Part shown: positions 1-10,600 of the stretch, one piece after another | How positions within the stretch are numbered: the first letter of the stretch is position 1 | How the letters are laid out: each line of letters opens with the position of its first letter | NCBI RefSeq assembly: GCF_037126465.1 | Contig: NC_088202.1 | Span: forward strand, 106,361,962 to 106,425,961 | Source of the DNA: Ornithodoros turicata | Lineage: Eukaryota > Arthropoda > Arachnida > Ixodida > Argasidae | DNA: 64,000 nucleotides | Reading direction: 5' to 3' | The notes under the pieces: generated by a model | Database searches by the model: none | What the model was told of the DNA's origin: nothing | Seen by the model: only the letters and a program-made list of their open reading frames with translations | Made by a program: the position numbers and the translations under genes

Positions 1-372
1 CAGTAGAACCAATCAGCTGAGCCGGTTAATTAGGAGCGGAGCTCAGCGATCGGCGTGCACCAATCAGCGTGAAGGAGCCCAGTAATTAGCATAAAGGGGC
101 GGAGTCAACCAGTCAGTAGGCTTTGGATGGGCCAATCAGCGTGAAGTTGGCGGAGCTAAGCAACTAATTAGCATAAAGGGTGGAGCTACGATTGACCAAT
201 CAATGATCAGTGGGGCTTGGCGTGGACCAATCAACGTGATGTGGGCGGAGCTAATGGCGGCCAATCAGATGGCTTTGGAATTGGCTTGTGTTGGCTTAGA
301 ACTGGATTATGTTGACTTAGAACTGGATTGTATTGGCTTAGAACCGGATTTTGGCTTAGAATTTGATTAGAA
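1..372. repeat. Imperfect tandem repeats with CCAATCA boxes, then a 24-bp-type repeat
   Basis: A CCAATCA/CCAGTCA word recurs near 5, 59, 109, 131, 195, 225 and 259. It is usually followed by GCGTGA or ACGTGA and a GGCGGAGCTAA word, so the unit is 30-70 bp and degenerate. From about 277 a second repeat (TTGGCTTAGAACTGGATT with variants) occurs at least four times. CCAAT words are promoter-like, but nothing else supports a promoter here. Confidence 0.6.
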
Positions 373-1450
373 TAGGCCATCTTGGATTAGAAAAAAGTGG
401 TTCTTATACAGTCTGGTTCTTATACTGTCTATACTACTCACTTGTCCGATCACGATTGTCCCATTCTATTCGTCCACCTCTCCTCGCCTCAGAAAAAGAA
501 TTCTTTTTCGATCTAGGATCGGGCTTGTTTCCCTTGGGACGGAAAGCAAACGTCTTACCTGAGGGCGTTGAACTTTTTTTTAAACTGATGTATTGGAATC
601 AGACAGTTACGAACGTGCTCCTTGCATGTTATTCGAAAGCGAGGGTATATCCCGTGGGACCCAAATTTCGCGATGCATGCTCTCCATCGTTATACAAGCA
701 TACCCTTCTCTTGTGAGCCTGATGCCCCGTTCATCCACGCATCGGAGAGCTTTGAGGGAGTATGGAACCACGCAATGATGTTAGAATGAGCGTAGCATCC
801 GCGTTCAATGATTGAACACGTTGCCAGATGTGTCAAAATAATGAGGGGATTACAGTAAACTGTGCTTAGTGCTCTTCGACTTCGCGCCACTCGTTTGTTG
901 AAGGTTCCAGCGCCTTTACTTTTCTGTCATCGTTACTAATGTTTCATAGGATCTTGATTTCGCGTGCCAAAGTGACGATCGTGAAATTCGCGGGAATTAT
1001 GTCCTCGCAAGGGGTACTAATTGTACATTATGCAGTGTTGTAGACGCTATGTCTGTGAAACTTTGACGTAGTGTACTCATTTGATGTACCGTAAGATAAA
1101 TGCTGGCCGTCGCGGAAACTCTTCTAGTGTGGTAATATCTAGGGTTTACGATAGCTTCTTTTAGCAAACACTGGTAAATAGGAAAACAGTAAATTTCAAG
1201 ACCTCACGGACAAATGTTTCGCAAGCGACGAAGGATACGGCATAAATGCAGGCGAGTCGGTGGAGAAACTCCGTACTGAAAAATGGGCACAGGATTTGTG
1301 GGCTGTCGTCGTTTTTCCCTACCCCAAACTCGAGACTTTTTCAGTATGGTGTCGTCAGCGGTACGTCGTGCGGTTTTGCTCGTACAAATGCTAGCAAATA
1401 CCCCGTGGTTTTCTGTGGACAGAACAAAAAACCTGTCTGCATCTGCTTAG
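373..1450. other. Non-coding stretch upstream of exon 1
   Basis: No recognisable exon or mobile element. The missing start of fibrinogen-like module 1 was looked for here and not found convincingly. Confidence 0.4.
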
Positions 1451-1665
1451 GTACTGACAATTGTGCGTCACAACCTGGAAGATGCAATGCAAGTGCGCGG
1501 CAAAGAACCCCCAGGTTCTTATTCCCGAAATGTGACTTACGGGGACGCTACAGAAGAGCACCTGACACGCCTCATCGACAGCATGTTCTCCTGTCAGCAA
1601 TACGTGCGATGGGACTGCAAGGGGGCCATGTTCGGCTTTTGGTATCCACCAGGCCTCGACAGCTG
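1451..1665 (+). CDS. Exon 1: fibrinogen-like module 1, middle part
   Basis: The acceptor is TTAG at 1447-1450 and the donor is GTAAGG at 1666. The peptide carries the [11 protein letters not shown] and CQQYVRWDC motifs that mark the fibrinogen-like region of contactin-associated proteins and neurexin IV. It aligns residue by residue with exon 28 of this gene ([16 protein letters not shown]). The exon starts at the residue matching the V of the DVRTVVHH stretch in exon 28, so the Cys/Tyr-rich start of this module should be in an upstream exon I could not find in 1-1450. It ends in phase 2 within a Trp codon. Confidence 0.85.
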
Positions 1666-4600
1666 GTAAGGAGGAGTGTACATTGTTGTAAATATGTTCA
1701 AATGAAATTTACCGTTCAAGGATGTTAGCACGCCCGGCGTGTAAATGGGAAACAGAAGGCAGATGGAGGTTAATATTGAAACGACACGTCAGTCAAGAAC
1801 GGTTCCTCACTGACGGTTCTGACTATATGAACCTATGAAAATATTCCTGACGTTTAATCGTCGCGACAGTAAGATGTCGGAAAGCTTTTCGTTGTTCGCA
1901 GAGTATACCGGACGGCTACATACTCTATTCAAAATGCAGAACAGCGTAAGTTGATATGTTGATAAGTAAATGCTATTGCGCAGCCATTTATTATTGTTTT
2001 GGCCTGGGAAAGCATTATCCGTTCGAACGAAAACAAACTCCTTCGCAGGTGGGTGGGTCGAAATTGGCAAGATCAGTTTTACTGGGGTGGTGCTGAGACA
2101 GACAGTCGGAGCTGTGGCTGCCACCCGCACTGCTTGCGGACGCCACGGAACAGCACCTGCAACTGTGACGCCAACGCCAAGCAGGTCTGGCTAGCAGATG
2201 CCGGTCTGCTCCTCGACTCCAGTCGACTGCCCGTTCTGCAACTCCGCTTTGGCGACACAGGAGAAGCCAACGAAGCTGGAAAGCACACCCTGGGACCGCT
2301 CGTATGCCGAGCGACAGGACACGTCGGTAAGTTTGATGCCATTTGATAATTACGCTTCGGGCTACAACTGCTATAGGGTGCGATGAGTGATACAATTCGG
2401 AGACCACTGATGTGTACTCTGGTCGTCTGCACTGAGGGCGTTTCTGTAAAACCTCCATCGCGGTACCGCACCACTTGCTCCCGCAGCCATTTTAATGGTA
2501 GCACTGCTATCCTCCCAACACAACATGAAATAAAAACTTACTGCTGTCCATGAGCTATAGGCAAAAATGGGAGTCGTAAATCTGTTTGCGACACTCTGCC
2601 ATTATCTTAACGGTCACGTACGCCCCGTTCAGTGGTAACGGTCTCATTCAGTGTGTACATTGGTTCGCCTTGTAGGTACTTTGAGGTGAAGTTCTGTATT
2701 TAGGGTTTAAGAGGAAGGGGGGGGGGGGGAGGACGAATGATTCTCAAGACAAGACATGAAGTGAAATGTGCATTTGTCCTCCGATTGAGGGAACGTCACG
2801 AGTTTAGGTACGGAGCAATACCAAATCTTAGAGCTTTCAAAATTCTGAAGCATATTGTTTATAAAATTACGTTTCATCTTCGTTCTCCTTGCACATTCTT
2901 CGCCTAAGAAAGCTAAGTGTTTTTTTTTTATCTTTTGCGCATGAAAAGCTCTGGAGATAGCAATTCAATTGTTTCCGACAACTTGTTTGAGATGACACTC
3001 GTTCGCTCAATTTTTCGTCGACTTCACTGTATCGTGTCTATCCATATTGCTAGTTAACATGTAATCACGTAGTAGCCATGTCATAAAATTTTAATAGAAA
3101 AAGCACGCAATAGAAAAATATGCCATTAACGACATTTATCGGTACGACATTTTTGGCACATACCTCAAGTAGTTTTATCAAATTTGAATCGAACTAAATT
3201 TAATTTCCTGAATTGAACACCGAATTATGTCGATTTTTTGCCAGAAACAGAGCGGACATTGGATTTATCCCACATTACTACAAAATGCGTACCTACTACA
3301 ATGGTAATAACTAAAAAAGTTGCGAAAACAGTCGTTTCCAGACGTGCAAATTGTCGACCGCCCTCAGTTCCCTGAGGGAACTGAGATGGGTTACCATACT
3401 GCGGGGGGGGGGGGGGGGGGTAGATGGGTTACCATTTTCTTTCGCCGCTTCCTGCATTAACTTGACGGAGAACTAGCGCGTCCAACAATCTCGTATCGAA
3501 ACAACGGTTTTCGCTTTTGTTTTTCAGCTATTATAATTATAGTAGGCAGGGTATTTTATAGTGGAATGGGGTGAATATGACATGCACTTTCTGTTTCCAG
3601 CCAAAAACAACAAAAAAATACAGGAAAAAGAAAAAAAAAACGTGACGTTGACTTTGCAAATTTCAGAGTTTAATTCTAGAAACTTATTTCAATTAAAATT
3701 TGATAACATTACTTGCAGTACGTAGCAAAAGTTCCCTACAGATAACTTTGATCGCATATTTTCCCGAAGTGCGTTTCTTTTATAAATTTTTTATAGGGTC
3801 ACTGAAATACCCTGTATTTCCGAAGGACAACTATTTACAAGCCGTATTCTGTACTCATATGACACGAACTGTCTCCTATATTGACCTAAAGAATATTACG
3901 CAATAAACAGCTGTTCCTTTCAGATGACTAAGGCACAGCAAGCGTGCAGGCGCACATCCCATCGTATATACCTTCTTCCTTCACAAATCTCATATAGTGC
4001 ATGTGTCTCATTGCTCGTTCAGCAACGTCCATAGAAACGGGGTAATAGATGAGCTTCCCCGCCGGAGCAAGATTTGATGGGATTTCCCTGTGCCTGTTTC
4101 TCTCATCCCAGTTCGGGTCGCTATATGTCACTATTGTTCTGCTTCGTTTGCTTGCTTGCAGTGCCGGAAAGCGATACCTTACATCCTGGGGACGGAACCT
4201 TGCGCAGACATTCGTCGCTCCCGTGCATCAGGATTTCGGGATAATTAACATTTCTCTTCGCTTTTCCTCCGACGCCGTGACGAGTTGACAGTCAGTCTCT
4301 TCACAACAACAACTTGTGACGCTGAATTGCGAGTTTCATCGCGAGGGGCGATACTCGACCTCATTTCTGGTGGTGATGTGAGGAATGAAATATTGAGTCC
4401 CTTCACAATAAGGATCGAAGCCCTATTGTGTCCGGTAAAAAGAGGTTTGAGGGCAGAGCGTTGGTGGGTTGGGCTGGGGGGGGGATATGTTTAATGCAAA
4501 GTAAAAAAAAGAGAAGGGAAAGGTTAGCCACGATGTGGGCTTGCTATTCCCTAAAGCTTTCAAGCAAACAAAAGAATATACAAACAGCTGGGATACAGAA

Positions 4601-7600
4601 AAGTATGAAAAAATACAGCAGAAACAGCTCCTTCACTAATCGTTGCGCATAGGGCGTATCAGAGAATGCCCAGGAGTTTAGATTCCCGAAGGAATCGTGT
4701 CAGCGCAGACGTGACTTCAGCGTGCTAGGTAGGGCCAAGTAGCACCGCGAGGGGGGAAAGCTCTCGGTATCCTAGATGAGCAAGGCGGCGCCGGAGACTC
4801 GATCGGTGATCTTCGTACCGCTGGCAGGCAATGAGGATGTGTGGCACATCGGCTTCTACGTTGCACGTTGGGCAAAGAGGTGATGGGTGCTGATTCATCT
4901 TAAATAGGAGGAGAGGAGTTCATGCCACATTCAGCCGCAGCAGATGAAGCAACGATTCCTCGATGCGCGGGATGCGGCCAGGCACAGCATATGACATTAA
5001 AGGGTCAATAGATTTAAGGAAGGCATTGGTTCGTATAGCTTCTTGCTGAAAGAGCTGTGTGCGGTTGGCAGTGAAGCGGCGGATTTTCAGCTGGCACATA
5101 GAGAGCGCTGGGCTGGATTTCGTCAGGGACCAAGCAATTCTAATAGGGAGAGGGGGAGAGAGTCCAGCTGATTGACTCCCGGAGAGTGCGGTACGGGAAG
5201 GTTGGTAGTGTGTGCAATCAAGAAGAATGTGCTCTACTTTTAAAGCAGCAGCTCTATATAGCACCAGAGCAGTGACAGTACCTGGGAGAGTCAACTTGTC
5301 TCAAGCGGTAACGCCACTGAGATGTAAAAGTCACATCGAGTCGCATTCAATGAATTAATGCAGCATCTTGACGAGAGGTGTTTCGTGGCATGTGGAAAGC
5401 GAGCGTTGGATCAACTCTTCTGAGCATATATGGAAGGAAAATGTCAGTTGTCCATTGGCGGGAGGTCAGGGGTGTCACGAGGCGTCGAAGAATGGAACGA
5501 CGGTCTCCTCTCAGCAACCCAATATTCGTCCGTCCTCGTGACGAATAGAGCTGCCCCTGCCGCACTGTGGGTGCTCATCCGCACTCCTAGTGAAGGATGT
5601 GTTAATGGCTTACCACCTTGCGTACAAAGCAAGGCACAGGTTGGTTCTCCAGTGGGTTCCAGCCCATTGTGGTATCGCGGGCAATGAACAGGCCGTCATC
5701 TTCATATTTCAGGTTGTGCCAATTCAAGAGTCAAATTTTATGTTGGTTACAATGACAGCGCACCGTTAAAAGAGAACTTACCGTATAACAAGCTCTGCTG
5801 AAAATGGTGCAGTTATGGATTTAGATTTGAGGAGGGTGCGGTTCGTACACCTTTTTGTTACAATAATTACCAAACGTCAAAAGCTGAACAAAAAGGCGTG
5901 CAATCTTAGCTTCACCGCATAACACGCTCTGCTCCAAGCATTGCATTGTCACTCCTAATTTGTGGAAAGCGTGGGGCGTACGGTGGTGGTGGTGCTCGTG
6001 AAAGGGCTCGCCGTTGTCGGTCTCACAGAGGTGGACAACGTTACGACTAACGCCCAGGGTGAATGTGCATCCTGGGCCGACTTCCAAGGGAACTGAGCCA
6101 ACAAATGTGTGGAAGAGCCAACGAGACCAATAAACATATCCCCCCCCCCCCTGATGACAGCGGAGGGAGAAAAATGGTAGATATGTGTATGTGGGGCGTA
6201 CGCTTTTGTGTGATCACTCTCTATAAAAAAAAAACGAGGGGGAAAGAACGATGTTATTCAGGATGATGGTTGGCTAGGGGTACGTTATAAGGTGAAGTTC
6301 TGTTGAAAGTTATATATGTACAAGGGCCAATAAAGGTTGACAGAGACTTTTGCTCGAGAAAAATCAGTGAGTACATGTAACTGAATATAACTTTCGGAGG
6401 AACTGCAATCCTTCTCGCGTCAGCGGCACGTGCAGCAGCGGCAGCTATCATGACGGCTAGCGCCGTGTCTGCAGCTGTGGAACAGCGATGCATAATCAAG
6501 CTCCTTATGAAGGAGAACGTCGAAGCAGCTGAAATTTTTCTAAGGTTACAGGCACGGTACGGGGAACAAACGATGTCAAGGGGAAGAGTGTACGAATGGT
6601 GCAGACAGTTTGGCGAAAGATTTCGTGCAGTGACTACGACAGCGGCTCACTTCTTTCTACGCCAAAGGCATCAAAGAGCTGCCACAGCGATGGCAGCGGT
6701 ACCTAGACGCCCACGGTGGATACTTTGAAAGACTGACATAGTTTGGTGATCCCAGAATTTTACGGAGACTCACCTTTTCCTCTTCGTCCTTTCCTTTCTA
6801 TTTATTCTTCGTTTTATTTTTATTTTTTTAATGGAATAGCATGCCGACCTTGGTCTGGCAGACCTTTCCTTTCAATAAATATATATCCCCCCCCCCCCCA
6901 GAATTTTCCATCGTATTTATAGAAATAAAAGTTTTCGTCAGCCTTGAACGACCCTTGTGCCTCCAAACTAAATATGCGTGCCTGTGGGCGCATCCAAATG
7001 CCAAGTTATGAATTCACAACAATCAATTTCGGAAGCGGGCTTTCTTATCGCATATTATTCAAAAGAGCGTATTACGGTTTGTTATGCAGCGTAACTACAT
7101 GCATACATTAGAAGTACACTCTAAAAACGACTTCACCACATAACACGTTATGCGCTGAATAATACAGTTGTCGTCTCTGGTTTGAGGAGAGAGAGGAAGC
7201 GTGCTCTCTGCACTGTTAGCCTGCCTCTACCATGGCCATTTCTCTACACTGGAGGCGGAAAAAAGGAGACGTCAGACTACCATTTGAGCGAGAGAAGTTT
7301 TTTCTTTCTTTCTTTCTTCTTGTAGATGTGTTTCGTGGCAGCTTCCGAGCTCCGGTGACCATCACGAGTCACGGCTTTCCGTCTTCATACCCTCCGCCCT
7401 TCCACCGCTACCTATGGACCGTGACCATCGAGAAGGGAGACCTCATGGAGCTCATTTTCCTCGAGTATGACGTGTTGCACTGGGGCGCATACAACGCTGT
7501 ACCTGGCTGCAAGTCCGTACTCGTAGTGACGGCACATAGGCAGTCCGACGGCCGGCGAGTGCTCATCGAACGCCAGGACAGCGCGCCTCCATATTTCTTG

Positions 7601-10600
7601 TCGGATGGATCCCGGACTCTCGTCAACCTTACCTTCACGACGTGCAACCAAGCCATGAAGAAAACGGAACTGAAAAGAGGATTCATGGCGGAATTCCGGA
7701 GATCAGGTAGGCTCTGATTATAGGTTTGAAAATATGTGTCTTCGTTCTTATTTTGCAGTATGACGAAGTCGATGACTTGCATCACTTTTGTAGCCCGTTC
7801 ATTCAGGCTCATTAATGTAAAGAAACAGCCAATTCACTCTAAAAACGGACGGTTGTTTGGTTGGTGGGTGGCACGTTATTGCTGAGCGTCGGCTGGGGGC
7901 ACGTTATGTTTTGAGGTTCGATTTCTAGTGTAGCGTTCACATCCATTTTAAGAAGACACATCGCAGTCAGAGCTGTGCTTAACTCGTTACAAGGAACTCG
8001 TTACTTGGTAACGGTTACTTTTTTTGGTAATGAAGTAACGATTCGGTTACTTTTTAAGAAATGGTAATAGTAACGGAATCAGTTACAAAAATTGGTAACT
8101 CGTTACTGACGTTACTCTTTCCTTTTCTTCAGCACAGGGGAGCACATTTCGGCACTCCGTGTGGCGCAATGCGTGTAGATTTGACTGCGTGACCCACGAC
8201 CACGTGTCACTCAAAAGGCTGGTTTAGAGTCCGACGTAGTCTTCGCCCATCGCTGCCCGCGTTGCGCGCCGACAGCCAGCGTTCGCTACGCCACGCTTCC
8301 TAATGCTACCGGGATCATAGTCCGACGCGATTCGGCGCAGCGCAACAAAACCAGCACCGGAGTTTTTCACATTTCGTAGTTGGAAAGCAGTCATATCTGC
8401 ACCCGCGTGCTGGAATCCGACTAAAGACAATCCGTGTTCCCATCGTTGGCACTCTTATGTTTGTATTACTGTAATACATTTAGTGCCCCCAAACATGAAC
8501 ACCGAATTAAATAAGAAGGTCGCACGTGTTCCCAGCTGTTCTCGTTCTTTTGCTTGCCTGTCTAGTCGATCCGTCGTTGATAATATGGGCACGGATATTC
8601 CTTTCCAGTTTCGATCAAAAGCTCAATGGGCGACGCTATTTTGAGAAATGCGAGTCCCACGCCATGCACAGCTCGCTGGCCAGCGCCAGATGTAGAGCAT
8701 TGTTCTACTCCCCCGACGGCGGCTGGTGTAGTCGCGCGTTGACGCCGCGCCGCGCTTCGCCGAGAGTCGTCGAACTATGCGCCGCGCGTAGTTACGTCCC
8801 GCTCCATCGGACTCTAAACTAGCCTAAAGCATTATTGCAGTCCCTCGCTGGATGTGTTGTTGACGTGCTGAATCGTCTTAAACGAAGGCCCTTAACTTTT
8901 CTCTTGTTTCCGTAATCTCCGATCATCACTCCTTCCCAAGAATGCGGACACCAATTGTGCTATGGCTACAAGAAACGCGTTTCGAGTTCTAGCCTTTTCT
9001 TGTGTTTGCTAAGCTTCTGAGCGCACTAAATTATGACGCAGCCCCTCGTGTATTTTTGGGAACCGTTGGTGATCGGTGGCACGAAAACCGGTGTCTTCCT
9101 TTGTGTTTTCATCACCCCCACTTCGGAAATGTAAATTTCGAGTATCAACTTCTTCTGAAGTGCAATTCCTCCTTAATAAACAGTTGAAGGCAAGTGATGG
9201 CGTGTTTGTTGGCTCCTTTAACTATGCGGCGGTAACGTAAAAGTAACTCGTTACCTGAGAATAACGAGGACTCGTTACTTTTGTATGTTGATAACGAGTA
9301 CGGTATTTAGTTACTTTTTTCTGAAGTAACGGGTAACGGTATTTAGCAGTGATGGCCAGTAGTTAACTACATGTAGTTAAACTACCTGATTGTAGTTAAA
9401 AAAGTAGTTATCAACTACTTGCAGAAATGTAGTGGCCACTACTAGTTAAACTACTATTTCGAGTAGTTAACTACAGTAGTTAGGTTACTCCAGGCGCCAA
9501 CTACGTGCGATTTTGCCACAAGCTTTACTGCACGATTGTGCTTCCGACTTTTACCTTGAGCTACTTGTTTGATGAGAACAGAGGCGCTGAGCAATTGTGC
9601 CGTGCATGTGTACTAAATCTTCACTTTTAATGCTTGTCTAGTGAAGCCTCATTTGCTGTGAAATAATTCTGCAACTTAGTTTATATATTTATGCGTGGCG
9701 CATTGATCTGTGACGAAGGAGCCGGAGTGGTAAATCTCGTACATGATCCGTCGTATGTTGTACGTACCTTTATAGCAGAAGCTTTCACTCCGTAGAAAAT
9801 ATTTCCGCAGCAAGCTCTTTTGTCAACGCATAATATACAAGAGACAGGCAGTGGATTTTACAACAGTATGTGAATTAAGCGACGTAGGCACAAGGGTATA
9901 TTTTAAATATCGTTATCACTACTTGTGGTTCATATTTAGGTGTCAAGGAACACTACAAGGGATTGGTGTTGATGGACAACGTTAAGTGTTTAAAGATGTA
10001 GTACATTGCATTGTTGTACATTGCATACATACATTGCAGTAGTTAAAGAAGTAGTTTTAACTGCTCCCCTGAAAAGTAGTTGAACTACTAGTTAAACTAG
10101 TTCATACCAATGTAGTTAGTAGTTACAGTTAAACTACTGTAGAAGTAGTTAGTGGCCATCACTGGTATTTAGTTCCTTTTTTTTTTTTTTTTTTTTGGGT
10201 AACGGGCACAAGTCTGCTCGCAGTGCGTCTTTTTATGTCCGTCGTTACCATAAATACAACGTGTCTCGAAACGATAAAAAGAAAGACATAAGATGTGTTT
10301 GCCGTACGAGCTTCCGCTGGCTTGCCCTTCACGCTAAGCGGAGTCAGCTTGGCAAAAGGGCAAGGGTGCAGGCCAGCTGGTACATAGTGAAAAAACGAAC
10401 CCGAGAAAGGGACAGAGGAGGGACGACACGATACGAGTGAGCTTGTATAAATACATATAGGACACTCCGAACATTCGAACGATTGGGTTGGATAGTGTGA
10501 GACTTCGAATAAAGCTATAATTCGAAAAAATAAGTTATTTGGTATAACAAAATTTTACTGTATTTTAGACAATTCAACGGTATCTTTCGTCCCATGATCA

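Larger units (their letters stand above)
7968..10216. mobile_element. hAT-like non-autonomous element with two nested insertions
   Basis: The ends are CAGAGCTGTGCTTAACTCGTTAC on the left and GGTAACGGGCACAAGTCTG on the right. The near-identical 8-bp duplications are ATCGCAGT (7960-7967) and CTCGCAGT (10217-10224). Subterminal DNA is full of GGTAAC/GTTACT repeats. It contains the elements at 8213-8829 and 9347-10164. No transposase was seen. Confidence 0.75.

Noticed and set aside
951..1012. Possible extra exon (CQSDDREIRGNYVLA) completing module 1
   Set aside because: The G-N-Y-V-L text loosely resembles S-G-H-Y-L-I, but the PF-x-V-x-C part does not follow and the donor is poor. Not enough to call.
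1..1450. Promoter of the mosaic gene
   Set aside because: CCAAT words alone are not enough; exon 1 is clearly internal, so the true start should be further upstream.
1246..1728. 160-codon open frame on the + strand
   Set aside because: It overlaps exon 1 in a different frame. The exon 1 frame has clear homology to a paralogous module; this one has none.
7986..8110. Regulatory array of GGTAAC/GTTACT motifs
   Set aside because: The motifs are subterminal repeats of the hAT-like element whose ends and duplication are visible.
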